64,000 bases of DNA from Rhizobium tropici CIAT 899 (lineage in GTDB: Bacteria; Pseudomonadota; Alphaproteobacteria; Rhizobiales; Rhizobiaceae). Under the pieces are notes generated by a model. That model had not been told where the DNA came from. It made no database searches and was given only the letters and a program-made list of their open reading frames with translations. A program made the position numbers and the translations under genes. Positions 19,261 through 30,000 of this stretch are shown here, in pieces. Each line of letters opens with the position of its first letter. Position 1 is the stretch's first letter. Location of the stretch: positions 1 through 64,000 of the forward strand of contig NC_020059.1 of assembly GCF_000330885.1 (NCBI RefSeq), given 5' to 3'.

Positions 19261-20076
19261 ATGAGTAAGACAGAACGCGGCGTCGCCCTCGTCACGGGCG
19301 CCTCTTCCGGTATTGGGCGAGTGACCGCGCAGGCGCTACGGCGCGAGGGATACAAAGTATTTGGAACCAGCCGGAAACCGTTGGCCGACGCTCCCGACGG
19401 CGTTTCGATGCTGGTCTGTGATGTCACGGACGATAAATCCGTGCAGGCGGCAGTCGATGATATAATGGTCCGCGCCGGAAGGATCGATCTGCTCGTCAAC
19501 AATGCGGGAATTGGATTGCTTGGCGGCGCCGAGGAATCCTCCGTGGCACAGGCGAGGGCACTTTTCGATGTCAACGTCTTCGGCGTTCTGCGCGTGACGA
19601 ACGCGATCCTGCCTGTAATGAGACGGCAGAGGAAAGGCAGAATCGTCAATATCAGCTCCATCCTCGGGCTGATTCCTGCGCCCTACAATGCACTCTATGC
19701 ATCGACAAAACATGCCCTAGAGGGATATTCCGAATCTCTCGACCACGAAGTCCGCACGCAAGGCATACGCGTCGTCCTCGTCGAACCAGGTGTTACCCGT
19801 ACCGCCTTCGAAGAGAACATCACGCGGCCGGATCGACCGCTCTCTCCGTACGATAAAGCTCGCGCCGATGCGGAAAAGCTGATGCGTGAGATCGTCGAGA
19901 GAGGGGATGCGCCCGAGGTGGTCGCCGACATGGTGGTCAAAGCCGCCAACGCCGCATCGCCTAAGAGACGCTATACCGCAGGCAAGATGGCAAAGCAGGT
20001 TCACTTCATACGCCGTTTTCTCCCCGAAGCGTTCGTCGACAAAAACCTGCGCAAGTTCAACGGGCTTCCCGCCTGA
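19261..20076 (+). CDS. short-chain dehydrogenase/reductase
   Basis: A 271-residue classical SDR oxidoreductase. TGASSGIG at the N-terminus binds NAD(P), NNAG follows, and the catalytic Ser-Tyr-Lys are in ISSILGLIPAPYNALYASTKHALEGYS. EPGVTRTAFEENI near the middle is also typical. Substrate cannot be assigned. It is the first gene downstream of the HxlR operator and is followed 71 bases later by an MDR oxidoreductase on the same strand, so both are probably under HxlR control. Confidence 0.9.
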   Translation: MSKTERGVALVTGASSGIGRVTAQALRREGYKVFGTSRKPLADAPDGVSMLVCDVTDDKSVQAAVDDIMVRAGRIDLLVNNAGIGLLGGAEESSVAQARALFDVNVFGVLRVTNAILPVMRRQRKGRIVNISSILGLIPAPYNALYASTKHALEGYSESLDHEVRTQGIRVVLVEPGVTRTAFEENITRPDRPLSPYDKARADAEKLMREIVERGDAPEVVADMVVKAANAASPKRRYTAGKMAKQVHFIRRFLPEAFVDKNLRKFNGLPA

Positions 20077-20147
20077 TAACCTCCATTGCCGAATGCGGCG
20101 TCTTCGATGCCCGGCTATTCGCTACCCTGGAAACGAAAGTCAGTCCC

Positions 20148-21149
20148 ATGAAAGCATTTCTGATCGATCGCTATGCGAAAGGTGGCGCTCTTCGGTTCGG
20201 TGAAAGCCCGGTGCCGGAGTTGCGAGAAAATGATGTGATGGTGGAGGTTCATGCCGCCAGCGTGAACCCTCTTGATGCCAAAATCAGAGATGGCGAGTTC
20301 AAGCTCATCCTGCCTTATCGGCTTCCGCTCATCCTCGGCAACGATGTCGCGGGCGTCGTCGTCCGGGTCGGCTCCAGTGTCCGTGGCTTCAAGCCGGGCG
20401 ACGAAGTTTATGCGCGCCCGGCCCAGGATCGCATCGGCACATTCGCGGAGTTCATCGCGATGAACGAAGCTGACGTGGCGCTCAAGCCGCAGAACCTGAC
20501 GATGGAAGAGGCGGCGTCGGTGCCGCTCGTTGCGTTGACCGCCTGGCAGGCGCTTGTCGAGAAGGCAAAACTGAGGAAGGGGCAAAAGGTACTCATCCAT
20601 GCGGGCTCGGGTGGCGTGGGAACGGTCGCCATCCAGCTCGCCAAATACCTTGGAGCGCATGTTGCGACGACGACGAGCGCAGCCAATGTCGATCTCGTCA
20701 AAAGCCTCGGAGCCGACGTCGTCGTCGACTACAAGAAAGATGATTTCGAAAAGGTATTGCAGGGTTACGACGTCGTGCTGAGCAGCCTTGGCAAGGATAC
20801 GCTGGAGAAATCGCTTCGTGTCCTGAAGCCGGGTGGGAAGCTCATCTCAATTTCCGGTCCGCCGGACGCGGCATTTGCCAGGCAGAATGGTTCCGGATGG
20901 TTGTTTCAGCTGCTCATGGGGCTGTTGAGCTTCGGCATTCGGAGAAAATCAAAACGTCGTGGCGTCAGCTATTCGTTCCTCTTCATGGCCGCGAACGGTG
21001 TACAGCTCGGCAAGATCGCCTCTTTGATAGAGGCGGGGGCCATAAGAGTGGTTGTTGATCGGATATTCCCGTTCCAGAACACGAATGAGGCGCTGGCCTA
21101 TGTCGAGACCGGTCGCGCCAAAGGCAAGGTCGTGATCGCCGTAAAGTAA
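20148..21149 (+). CDS. MDR-type NADP-dependent oxidoreductase (quinone reductase-like)
   Basis: A 333-residue medium-chain dehydrogenase/reductase without the structural or catalytic zinc ligands, of the quinone-oxidoreductase or enone-reductase type. VHAASVNPLDAKIRDG, GNDVAGVVVRVGSSV, LTAWQALVEKA, HAGSGGVGTVAIQLAKYLGA, and a C-terminal FPFQNTNEALAYVETGRAKGKVVI are seen. These enzymes often detoxify electrophilic carbonyls or quinones. It follows the SDR in the same operon. The trpF gene starts 111 bases after its stop. Confidence 0.88.
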   Translation: MKAFLIDRYAKGGALRFGESPVPELRENDVMVEVHAASVNPLDAKIRDGEFKLILPYRLPLILGNDVAGVVVRVGSSVRGFKPGDEVYARPAQDRIGTFAEFIAMNEADVALKPQNLTMEEAASVPLVALTAWQALVEKAKLRKGQKVLIHAGSGGVGTVAIQLAKYLGAHVATTTSAANVDLVKSLGADVVVDYKKDDFEKVLQGYDVVLSSLGKDTLEKSLRVLKPGGKLISISGPPDAAFARQNGSGWLFQLLMGLLSFGIRRKSKRRGVSYSFLFMAANGVQLGKIASLIEAGAIRVVVDRIFPFQNTNEALAYVETGRAKGKVVIAVK

Positions 21150-21259
21150 CCGCAAACTGTTGTTTCAAGCGGCCGTTGCGTGGGTCACGGGCTGAAAAAC
21201 CGCGGTTGACCGTCGCCTTTAGGCTCGACTCTTTCCAATTTTCGTGTCACTCCGCTGCC

Positions 21260-21934
21260 ATGAACCCCGATATCAAAATTTGTGGTCTGAAGACGCCGGA
21301 AGCGGTGGATCGTGCTCTTGAGCGCGGTGCTACCCATATCGGCTTCATCTTCTTCGAAAAAAGCCCGCGCTATATCGAGCCCGATCTCGCCGGCGCGCTC
21401 GCCGAGCGTGCCCGCGGCAAGGCCAAGGTCGTTGCCGTCACGGTCGATCCCACCAATGACGATCTCGACGAGATCATGGCGCTGGTGAAGCCCGATATGT
21501 TGCAGCTCCATGGCCACGAAAGCCCGGAGCGTGTGCTGACCATCAAGGCAGTCCATAATGTCCCCGTCATGAAGGCCATGTCGGTGCGCGATGCCGATGA
21601 TCTGAAGCGGGTGGAATCCTATATCGGCATTGCCGACCGCTTTCTCTTCGATGCCAAGCCGCCGGCCGGCTCTGTGCTGCCGGGCGGAAACGGCGTATCC
21701 TTCGATTGGAGCCTGATGAGCTGGCTAGACGATCGGGTGGATTACATGCTCTCGGGCGGTGTCAACAAGGATAATGTCGCCGAGGCGCTGGCTTGCACCA
21801 AAGCCAGCGGTATCGATCTTTCCTCCGCGCTGGAAAGTGCGCCGGGCGTGAAGGATCTAGGCAAGATCGACCAGTTTTTCGACGCTTTTGCAGAAGCATG
21901 CCTGCCGGAACCGGCAGCAGGGAGTAGAAAGTGA
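21260..21934 (+). CDS. trpF: phosphoribosylanthranilate isomerase
   Basis: Isomerises N-(5-phosphoribosyl)anthranilate in tryptophan synthesis. It is a 224-residue TIM barrel. [26 protein letters not shown] carries catalytic Cys8; [24 protein letters not shown] and [14 protein letters not shown] supply the phosphate-binding end. ATG 21260 is chosen over in-frame upstream starts, as it begins at the conserved N-terminus. The stop overlaps the trpB GTG start by 4 bases. trpC, trpD and trpE are not in the window. Confidence 0.95.
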   Translation: MNPDIKICGLKTPEAVDRALERGATHIGFIFFEKSPRYIEPDLAGALAERARGKAKVVAVTVDPTNDDLDEIMALVKPDMLQLHGHESPERVLTIKAVHNVPVMKAMSVRDADDLKRVESYIGIADRFLFDAKPPAGSVLPGGNGVSFDWSLMSWLDDRVDYMLSGGVNKDNVAEALACTKASGIDLSSALESAPGVKDLGKIDQFFDAFAEACLPEPAAGSRK

Positions 21935-23145
21935 ACCAGACGCCCAAACCCAATTCCTTCCGCTCCGGCCCCGATGAGGATGGCCGTTTCGGTATTTACG
22001 GCGGTCGTTTCGTTGCCGAAACGCTCATGCCGCTGATCCTGGACCTGCAGGAGGAATGGGCGAAGGCGAAGGATGATCCGGCCTTTCAGGCGGAGCTGAA
22101 GTCTCTCGGCACGCATTATATCGGCCGACCGAGCCCGCTCTACTTTGCCGAGCGCCTGACGGCAGAGCTTGGCGGCGCGAAGATCTACTTCAAGCGCGAA
22201 GAGCTGAACCATACCGGTTCGCACAAGATCAACAACTGCATCGGCCAGATCCTGCTCGCCAAGCGCATGGGCAAGACCCGCATCATCGCTGAAACCGGCG
22301 CCGGCCAGCACGGCGTCGCATCCGCGACCGTGGCCGCCCGTTTCGGCCTGCCTTGCGTCGTCTACATGGGCGCGACCGATGTCGAACGCCAGGCGCCGAA
22401 CGTCTTCCGCATGAAGCTCTTGGGCGCCGAGGTCATCCCGGTAACGGCCGGCAGCGGCACGCTCAAGGACGCCATGAACGAAGCCCTTCGTGATTGGGTC
22501 ACCAACGTCGAAGACACCTATTACCTGATCGGCACGGCCGCCGGCCCGCATCCCTATCCGGAAATGGTCCGCGATTTTCAGGCCGTGATCGGCACCGAAG
22601 CCCGCGCGCAGATACTGGAGGCCGAAGGCCGCCTGCCGGATCTCGTCGTTGCGGCCGTCGGCGGCGGCTCGAATGCCATCGGCATCTTCCATCCCTTCCT
22701 CGATGACGAGAGCGTCAAGATCGTCGGCGTCGAAGCAGGCGGCAAGGGTCTCCAGGGCGACGAACACTGCGCCTCGATCACTGCCGGTTCGCCCGGCGTG
22801 CTGCATGGCAACCGCACCTACCTGCTGCAGGATGGCGATGGCCAGATCAAGGAAGGTCATTCGATTTCGGCCGGCCTCGATTATCCCGGCATTGGCCCGG
22901 AGCATTCCTGGCTGAACGATATCGGCCGCGCCGAATATGTGCCGATCATGGACCATGAGGCGCTCGAAGCCTTCCAGACGCTGACGCGCCTCGAAGGCAT
23001 CATCCCGGCGCTCGAGCCGAGCCATGCGCTCGCCGAAGTGATCAAGCGTGCCCCGAAGATGGGCAAGGACGAGATCATCCTGATGAACCTCTCCGGCCGT
23101 GGTGACAAGGATATCTTCACCGTCGGCAAGATTCTGGGAATGTGA
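21931..23145 (+). CDS. trpB: tryptophan synthase beta chain
   Basis: Joins indole with serine to make tryptophan, with indole passed through a tunnel from TrpA. The 404-residue protein has the PLP lysine in [10 protein letters not shown] (Lys99), [12 protein letters not shown], and the phosphate loop [28 protein letters not shown] and [10 protein letters not shown] mark the C-terminal part. It starts with GTG inside the trpF stop (GTGA), with GGAG upstream, so it is translationally coupled. trpA follows 10 bases after. Confidence 0.97.
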   Translation: MNQTPKPNSFRSGPDEDGRFGIYGGRFVAETLMPLILDLQEEWAKAKDDPAFQAELKSLGTHYIGRPSPLYFAERLTAELGGAKIYFKREELNHTGSHKINNCIGQILLAKRMGKTRIIAETGAGQHGVASATVAARFGLPCVVYMGATDVERQAPNVFRMKLLGAEVIPVTAGSGTLKDAMNEALRDWVTNVEDTYYLIGTAAGPHPYPEMVRDFQAVIGTEARAQILEAEGRLPDLVVAAVGGGSNAIGIFHPFLDDESVKIVGVEAGGKGLQGDEHCASITAGSPGVLHGNRTYLLQDGDGQIKEGHSISAGLDYPGIGPEHSWLNDIGRAEYVPIMDHEALEAFQTLTRLEGIIPALEPSHALAEVIKRAPKMGKDEIILMNLSGRGDKDIFTVGKILGM

Positions 23146-23155
23146 GTTAGACGCC

Positions 23156-23995
23156 ATGACCGCACGTATGGACAAACGCTTCGCCGCTTTGAAGACTGAA
23201 GGCCGCCCGGCACTCGTCACCTATTTCATGGGCGGCGATCCCGATTACGAGACCTCGCTCGGCATCATGAAGGCGCTGCCGGAAGCCGGCGCCGACGTCA
23301 TCGAGCTTGGCATGCCCTTTTCCGATCCCATGGCCGACGGCCCGGCGATCCAGCTTGCCGGCCAGCGTGCGCTTAAGGCCGGCCAGACGCTGAAGAAGAC
23401 GCTGCAGCTCGCCGCCGATTTCCGCGAAGTCGATACTGATACGCCGATCGTGATGATGGGCTATTACAATCCGATCTACATCTACGGCGTCGAAAAATTC
23501 CTCGACGATGCGATCGCTGCCGGCATCGACGGCCTGATCGTCGTCGACCTGCCGCCGGAAATGGATGACGAGCTTTGCATTCCGGCCATTCGCAAGGGCA
23601 TCAATTTCATCCGCCTGGCAACGCCGACCACCGATGACAAGCGCCTGCCGACGGTTCTGAAGAACACGACCGGTTTCGTCTACTACGTCTCGATGAACGG
23701 TATCACGGGTTCGGCGTTGCCCGACCCGTCGCTGGTCTCGGGTGCCGTCGAGCGCATCAAGCAGCATACCGGTCTGCCGGTCTGCGTTGGTTTCGGCGTC
23801 AAGACGGCCGAACACGCCAAGCTGATCGGCGCGTCCGCCGATGGCGTTGTCGTCGGCACCGCGATCGTCAACCAGATCGCCACCAGCCTCACCAAGGACG
23901 GCAAGGCAACAGCAGACACCATCCAGGCTGTCGCCACCCTGGTGCGCGGCCTGTCAACGGGAACACGTTCTGCCCGCCTTGTTGCCGCCGAATAG
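23156..23995 (+). CDS. trpA: tryptophan synthase alpha chain
   Basis: Cleaves indole-3-glycerol phosphate to indole, as the partner of TrpB. It is 279 residues. The catalytic acids lie in [16 protein letters not shown] (Glu50 and Asp61), then [32 protein letters not shown] and [29 protein letters not shown]. The ATG at 23156 begins at the conserved [13 protein letters not shown]; an upstream GTG at 23099 lies in trpB and is rejected. An inverted-repeat element follows before accD. Confidence 0.97.
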   Translation: MTARMDKRFAALKTEGRPALVTYFMGGDPDYETSLGIMKALPEAGADVIELGMPFSDPMADGPAIQLAGQRALKAGQTLKKTLQLAADFREVDTDTPIVMMGYYNPIYIYGVEKFLDDAIAAGIDGLIVVDLPPEMDDELCIPAIRKGINFIRLATPTTDDKRLPTVLKNTTGFVYYVSMNGITGSALPDPSLVSGAVERIKQHTGLPVCVGFGVKTAEHAKLIGASADGVVVGTAIVNQIATSLTKDGKATADTIQAVATLVRGLSTGTRSARLVAAE

Positions 23996-24004
23996 TTTCC
24001 CCAT

Positions 24005-24049
24005 ATAGGCCTCTCATCAATCCCCTGCGGATTGAGGGGAAAAGCCTAT
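24005..24049 (+). other. two-part inverted repeat between trpA and accD
   Basis: ATAGGC (24005-24010) pairs with GCCTAT (24044-24049) as an outer stem, and TCAATCC (24017-24023) pairs with GGATTGA (24029-24035) as an inner stem. There is no T-run after it. It may be an attenuator-type or mRNA-stability structure. Confidence 0.45.
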
Positions 24050-24104
24050 GGGCATTTGGTGACGACTAGGATATCGATTAATTCGGTCGATTAGGAGTTT
24101 CGAA

Positions 24105-25016
24105 TTGAACTGGATCACGAACTACGTCCGCCCGCGGATCAATTCCATGCTGGGCCGTCGCGAGGTTCCGGAGAATCTCTGGATCAAGTGCCCGGAAACG
24201 GGCGAAATGGTCTTCCACAAGGATCTGGAAGACAACAAATGGGTCATTCCCGCATCCGGCTTCCACATGAAGATGCCGGCCAAGGCTCGCCTTGCCGATC
24301 TCTTCGACAACGGCGAATACGAAGCCCTGCCGCAGCCGAAGGTCGCGCAGGACCCGCTGAAGTTCCGGGATTCGAAGAAATATACCGACCGCCTGAAGGA
24401 CAGCCGCTTGAAGACCGAGCAGGAGGATACGATCCTCTCCGGCGTCGGCAAAGTTCGCGGCCTGAAGCTCGTCGCCATCGTGCATGAGTTCAACTTCATC
24501 GGCGGTTCGCTCGGCATGGCGGCCGGCGAAGCGATCGTGAAGGCTTTCGAGCGTGCAATCGCCGAAAAATGCCCTGTCGTGATGTTCCCGGCTTCGGGCG
24601 GCGCCCGCATGCAGGAAGGCATTCTATCGCTGATGCAGCTGCCGCGCACGACGGTCGCCGTCGACATGCTGAAGGAAGCTGGCCAGCCCTACGTCGTGGT
24701 TTTGACCAATCCGACGACCGGCGGCGTCACGGCCTCCTACGCTATGCTTGGCGACATTCATTTGGCCGAACCCGGGGCTGAAATCGGCTTCGCCGGCAAG
24801 CGCGTGATCGAGCAGACGCTGCGCGAAAAGCTACCCGAGGGCTTCCAGACCTCGGAATACCTGCTGGAGCACGGCATGGTGGATATGGTGGTCAAGCGTC
24901 ACGACATTCCTGACACCCTGGCGACGCTTCTGAAGATCCTGACCAAGGCGCCGGCAAACGACGTATCGGTCAAGAACAAGAATGGCGCGGCACTGGCGAT
25001 AGCGGCGAGCGCCTGA
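24105..25016 (+). CDS. accD: acetyl-CoA carboxylase carboxyltransferase subunit beta
   Basis: With AccA it forms the carboxyltransferase that makes malonyl-CoA for fatty acid synthesis. The 303-residue protein is of normal length and has the crotonase-like core: [54 protein letters not shown], and [24 protein letters not shown]. The N-terminal zinc ribbon is degenerate: only Cys29 is kept, while the other three ligand positions are Thr32, Ile48 and Ser51. The start is TTG 24105, with AGGAG 7 bases before it, and no ATG fits. Confidence 0.95.
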   Translation: MNWITNYVRPRINSMLGRREVPENLWIKCPETGEMVFHKDLEDNKWVIPASGFHMKMPAKARLADLFDNGEYEALPQPKVAQDPLKFRDSKKYTDRLKDSRLKTEQEDTILSGVGKVRGLKLVAIVHEFNFIGGSLGMAAGEAIVKAFERAIAEKCPVVMFPASGGARMQEGILSLMQLPRTTVAVDMLKEAGQPYVVVLTNPTTGGVTASYAMLGDIHLAEPGAEIGFAGKRVIEQTLREKLPEGFQTSEYLLEHGMVDMVVKRHDIPDTLATLLKILTKAPANDVSVKNKNGAALAIAASA

Positions 25017-25048
25017 CATTATCGATTGCCGACGGGCGGAGGTGCGGG

Positions 25049-26401
25049 ATGACGTCTATGGACCAATCCGCAATGAGCGAGGCAGCACGCGAGATCGAGA
25101 AGCTCATGGGGTTGCACCCCAAGGGCTTCGATCTTTCTCTGGAGAGAATAACCCGGCTGCTCGACGCCCTCGGCAACCCTCATCAGAAATTGCCGCCGGT
25201 GATCCATGTCGCCGGTACCAACGGCAAGGGCTCCGTCACGGCCTTCTGCCGCGCGCTGCTCGAAGCCGGCGGCTATAGCGTGCACGTCCACACCTCACCG
25301 CACCTTGTCAATTGGCACGAGCGCTATCGCATCGGCGTCAAGGGCGGCCGCGGCAAGCTCGTCGACGATGCCGTGTTTGCCGATGCGCTGAGACGCATCG
25401 CCAAGGCCAATGGCGGGCAGAAGATCACCGTCTTCGAAATCCTGACGGCCGCGACCTTTCTCCTCTTTGCCGAGCATCCGGCAGATGTTGCCGTCATCGA
25501 GGTTGGCCTTGGCGGCCGTTTCGATGCCACGAATGTCATGTCCGATCCCGCGGTGTCGGTCATCATGCCGATTTCGCTCGATCATCAGCCCTATCTCGGC
25601 GACCGCGTCGAACTGATCGCTGCCGAAAAGGCCGGCATCATGAAATCGGGCCATCCCGTCGTGATAGGCCATCAGGACTATGATGCAGCACTCGACGTGC
25701 TGATCTCGACAGCCGAGCGGCTTCGTTGCCCGACCGCCGTCTTTGGCCAGGATTTCTCCGCCCATGAGGAATATGGCAAGCTGGTCTATCAGGACGAGTT
25801 CGGCCTTGCCGACCTGCCGCTGCCGCGCCTGCCGGGCCGCCACCAATATGGCAATGCCGCCGCCGCCATCCGCGCCGTCAAGGCTGCTGGCTTCGTCGTG
25901 ACTGAAGCCATGATGGAAAAGGCGATGACCTCGGTCGAATGGCCAGGCCGCCTGCAGCGACTGACGGAAGGTGAGCTGGTTGCGCATGTCCCGGAGCGCG
26001 CCGAGATCTGGGTGGATGGCGGCCACAATCCCGGCGCCGGCGAAGTCATCGCCGAGGCCATGGCGAATTTCGAGGAGCGCCAGCCGCGGCCTCTATTTCT
26101 GATCATCGGCATGATCAATACCAAGGATCCGATCGGCTATTTCAAAGCCTTTGTCGGCCTGGCCGAAAAGGTTTATTGCGTGCCGATCCGAGGCAGCGAA
26201 GCCATGATCGATCCAGTCATCCTGGCGAATGCAGCCTATGATGCCGGCCTTGTCGCCGAACCCATGTCCAGCGTCGTTGAGGCGCTGGATGCGATCAAGG
26301 GTGCGGCCGTGCCAAATTCGCCTCCCCCACGCATCCTGATCGGCGGTTCGCTCTATCTGGTCGGCGATGTCCTTACCGACAACGGCACGCCGCCGCGGTG
26401 A
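25049..26401 (+). CDS. folC: bifunctional folylpolyglutamate synthase / dihydrofolate synthase
   Basis: Adds glutamate to dihydropteroate and to folates. It is 450 residues with the Mur-ligase-type P-loop HVAGTNGKGSV near residue 52, TSPHLVNWHERYRI, EVGLGGRFDATN, the segment ISLDHQPYLGDRVELIAAEKAGI, and IWVDGGHNPGAG in the third domain. A second ATG at 25058 would give a slightly shorter protein. It is the last gene of trpF-trpB-trpA-accD-folC, an order shared by rhizobia, and is followed by repeat sequence. Confidence 0.95.
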   Translation: MTSMDQSAMSEAAREIEKLMGLHPKGFDLSLERITRLLDALGNPHQKLPPVIHVAGTNGKGSVTAFCRALLEAGGYSVHVHTSPHLVNWHERYRIGVKGGRGKLVDDAVFADALRRIAKANGGQKITVFEILTAATFLLFAEHPADVAVIEVGLGGRFDATNVMSDPAVSVIMPISLDHQPYLGDRVELIAAEKAGIMKSGHPVVIGHQDYDAALDVLISTAERLRCPTAVFGQDFSAHEEYGKLVYQDEFGLADLPLPRLPGRHQYGNAAAAIRAVKAAGFVVTEAMMEKAMTSVEWPGRLQRLTEGELVAHVPERAEIWVDGGHNPGAGEVIAEAMANFEERQPRPLFLIIGMINTKDPIGYFKAFVGLAEKVYCVPIRGSEAMIDPVILANAAYDAGLVAEPMSSVVEALDAIKGAAVPNSPPPRILIGGSLYLVGDVLTDNGTPPR

Positions 26402-26427
26402 TTCTGGTCGGGTTGGTCAACCACCCG

Positions 26428-26583
26428 CCCTCGTGCTTCGAGACGGCCTGGGCCTCCTCCGCATGAAGGCTGACCTTCGTACCCAGCCGCTACGGGCTCA
26501 TTTCTTCCTTGCCTCTGCGTTGCCATGGAGACGAGCCTGCTCCATCCTCACCCTGAGGTGCGAAGCTTCGAAGGGCAAGGATG
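26428..26583. repeat. degenerate palindromic intergenic repeat
   Basis: CCCTCGTGCTTCGAGACGGC at the left and CCTCACCCTGAGGTGCGAAG with CTTCGAAGGGCAAGG at the right are the worn arms of a repeat common in rhizobial intergenic DNA. The interior is not recognised. It lies between folC and the trxA terminator. Confidence 0.55.
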
Positions 26584-26606
26584 ACCCGCTCTCTCCGGAC
26601 CAACAA

Positions 26607-26630
26607 AAAACCCCGCCGAAGCGGGGTTCT
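26607..26630 (-). terminator. rho-independent terminator after trxA
   Basis: CCCCGC (26611-26616) pairs with GCGGGG (26621-26626) around a CGAA loop, with an A-run on the left that reads as a T-tract on the reverse strand. It ends the divL-to-trxA reverse operon. Confidence 0.85.
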
Positions 26631-26651
26631 TGTTCCTACAGTCGATATCGA

Positions 26652-26972
26652 TCAGGCTGCGCTGGAAATCCAGTTCTGCAGGGCCGTCTTGGGAGCGGCG
26701 CCGACCTTGATGTCAGCGACTTCGCCGGCCTTGAACATGGCGAGCGTCGGGATCGAGCGAACGCCGAACTGGGCGGCCAGTTCCGGATTTTCGTCGATGT
26801 TGAGCTTCGCAACCTTGACCTTGCCTTCGAACTGCACGGCAAGCTCTTCCAGAGCCGGGGCGATCATCTTGCACGGACCGCACCATTCGGCCCAGAAATC
26901 AACGACAACAGGCTCTGCAGACTGCAGCACTTCCGTGGCGAAGTTGGAGGTATCGACTTTAACGGTAGCCAT
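26652..26972 (-). CDS. trxA: thioredoxin
   Basis: The general cytoplasmic dithiol reductase, 106 residues. The active site is EWCGPCK (Cys31 and Cys34), preceded by VVDFWAEW and followed by [36 protein letters not shown] with the cis-proline. It starts at ATG 26972 and is the last gene of the reverse-strand operon. It lies 75 bases after addA and before a strong terminator, so it may also have its own promoter. Confidence 0.97.
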   Translation of the reverse strand: MATVKVDTSNFATEVLQSAEPVVVDFWAEWCGPCKMIAPALEELAVQFEGKVKVAKLNIDENPELAAQFGVRSIPTLAMFKAGEVADIKVGAAPKTALQNWISSAA

Positions 26973-27047
26973 AGGCTGCTCCTTACCAGGATTTGCGGGT
27001 TGCTAGATATGTGATGGTGCGGTGCCCATATTTCAATATCTGGTATT

Positions 27048-30000
27048 TCACTTTGTTTCGAGCTCCGCAAGCGCCAATGCAAGTGCCCTATCCGACAGCG
27101 TGTAGATCGAGGCATTTTCGGTATAGACCAGCATGCAGTCGACGCGCTTTCCCGGATAAAGCGGCGAAAGGATCTCGCGGTAGATGGCCAGCTGAGCTTT
27201 GTGAGCGAAGGGGATGCTGCTTTCCTCGGCAGGAGGCACGCGATTCGTCTTATAGTCGAGAATGACGACACGATCGTCCAGGTCAGCCAGCCGGTCGATA
27301 CGGCCGGAGACGGCATAGGACTGGCCGCCGAGCTTCAGCGTGCCCATGATCGACACTTCCGCCTGCGCATGGGTGCTGAACGTGCCCTGCAGATCCGGAT
27401 GCGACAGCAGCGCCATGACGGACTTCACCAGCGCCCCTTGCTCGGCCGGCGGCCACAAGCGCGCGGCCCGCTCGGCGTAGCGCCGGGCGGCATCGGCGCG
27501 CTCTTCTGGCGCGATTTCAGGCAAAGTCTGCAGCATACGGTGGATGAAGCGACCCTTCTGCAAGGCGCGGTCGGATTTGGCTTTCTCGCCGAACAGCGCC
27601 GAAGTCACCAGCAGATCGTCGGCTTCCTCATCGATGACGGTGCCTACGCCGGAGGGGCTCAGCGGCCGCGGCAGGCTTCTTTGCGGCGGGAGCGGGCGGT
27701 TGAGGCTGTCGGGCAGGCCAGCGCGTTCGGAGCGTTTCTCATGCTCCCTCGCGGTCTCGAATTCGAGCTGAACCTGCGCAACCCGCCAGCTCAAGCCCTG
27801 CCAGTCGCCATCCGGGCCGGTGAAGGTCTTCTGCGTGCAGCGCAGCTCATCCCCGCGCAGCGCTGCGGAAATCATCGCCTGCCAGGTATCGGCATTTTCG
27901 CGGATGCCGCGGTAGCCGCAAATGATCAGCCGGTCGGCGGCGCGCGTCATGCCCACATAGAGCAGCCGGCGATATTCCTCCTCCGCCAGCGCCTGCAGCC
28001 GCGCCGTATCGGCCTGCGTCAGCGAATTGGCGAGCGCCGAGACCGGCACCCAGACCGGCAGCGGGATCTCGTCTTTGCCGGTTTCGATCAGCCGCAGCTT
28101 CGGCAGATGTGTATGGGTGAAGGCCTTGCCGCCGCTATCGACGAGGAAAACGATCGGCGCTTCCAATCCCTTCGAGGCGTGCACCGTCATGATCCGCACC
28201 TCGTTGCGGCCTTTGTCCTGCTCGCGTTTGACCGTCGGCGCTTCCAGCTCCAGCGTCGAGATGAAGGATTGCAGGCCGGGCAGGCCGCTCGTCTCGTGAT
28301 CGAGCGTGAAGGTCAGGAATTCGTCGAGGATATCGCTGACTTCGGTGCCAAGCCGCGCCAGAAATTTCCGTCGGCCGCCAAAGCTTCCGAGCACCCGTGC
28401 ATAAAAATCATGAACAGGAAGGCTCCTGGACAAAGCAAGGAAGGTTCTTAAGCGTTCGACCACCTGGCTGAAGCGGTCATGGCCGTCTACGGCAAATCTC
28501 TGCAGGTGGCTCCAGACGCTTTCCTCGTCGTCGCGATAGGCGGCAACGGCAAAGACATCCTCTTCGCTAAGGTCGAACAATGGGCTCTTCATGAGCGCAC
28601 AGAGCGAAAGATCGTCTTCCGGCAACAGCAGGAAACGGCCGAGCGCCAGAAGATCCTGAATGGCGATATGGCTCGTCAGCACCAGACGATCGGCGCCGGC
28701 AACAGGAATGTTGCCCCGTCGTTTCAGGGCACGCGTCAGCGCGTTGACGAAGCTGTCGCGCTTGCGCACCAGCACGAGAATGTCGCCGGCCTCGATGAAA
28801 CGGGCCTTGCCCTTCTCGATGATCGTTTCCCGGCCGATCAGATTGCCGATCATGTGCGCCATTCGTCGCGCCAGGATGGCGGCCGGCGCGCTTTCAGGCG
28901 TCGAATCGAAAGGTGCCGTCCAGTCTTCTTCCCTGGCGGCCGGCTCCGGCGAGATCGTCTCCCAAAGATCGACGGCGCCGGGGTGGCCGATGCGGCTGGA
29001 GCGATGCACCACAGGCTCGTTGAGGGCGCTGAGTCCTCGGGCATTCTCCGGGCTGGTGAAGACATGGTCGACGGCGCCGAGTACATCGGCTGTCGAGCGG
29101 AAGGAGAGGGGCAGGCGGATCGACGAGAATTGCTGGCCGCTCGCCGCCACGCGGCGCCGCGTGCGGTCGCTCTCCTCGGAAAAGCGTTCAGGACGCGCGC
29201 CCTGGAACGAATAGATCGATTGTTTCTCGTCACCGACGGCAAAGATCGTGCGCAGCGTTGGCCGGGCGCTGTCGCCGGAGAAGAAATCCTCCGCCAGCGA
29301 TTGGATGACGCGCCATTGGATCGGGCTCGTATCCTGCGCCTCGTCCACGAGAATGTGGTCGATGCCCTGATCCAGCTTATAGTGAATCCAGGGGCCGACA
29401 TCCTTCTTGGTCAAGAGATCGGCCGTGCGGGTGATGAGGTCTTCGAAATCGAGCTGGCTGCGGCGCTTCTTCAGCTCCTCGTAGTCGCGGTTCAGGCGAT
29501 CGGCGAGAATGAGGGCGGCATGGGTGGCGCGATACATCCGCATCAGCTTCAGCCGGTCGCGGCAGGCAACGACATGGGCGCGTGCTTCAGCGACGGCATC
29601 GGCGAGTGCCGGCGCATCCGCAAGCATCGCCTTGACGAAGAACTGGCTGTCCGACTTCGGTTCGCCCTTGGCGGTTAGCATGGCCTTTTCGAGGATTTCG
29701 GCGCGGGCAAGCGGATCTGCCTCACGCTTGGCAAGCCGCAGCGCGTAAGCAACTTCCTGAGCCTTGGCGCCGCCCTTCTCGTCGGCAAGCGTCAGATAAA
29801 GCTCCAGCGTCGCGCCTAAGAGGCCGGGCAGCGGCCAATATTGCTCGGCAATGCTCGTTTCCGTCTCACCGGGCGTAAGGCCAAGCCGGGCAAGCAGTGC
29901 GGCCTCGATGCCGCCTTTGCGCTCGGCCGCTTCGGTGAAGCGGCGGATCGCGTTGCGATTGGCGACGATATCACCCAGTAGGGTCTCAAGGCCGGATTCA

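Noticed and set aside
21742..23220. 492-residue frame antisense to trpF/trpB
   Set aside because: Lies opposite two confirmed trp genes and shows no family motif.
26367..27014. 215-residue forward frame across the folC/trxA gap
   Set aside because: It runs through repeat sequence, the trxA terminator and trxA antisense.
27201..28451. 416-residue forward frame inside addA
   Set aside because: Antisense to a region with confirmed helicase and nuclease motifs.
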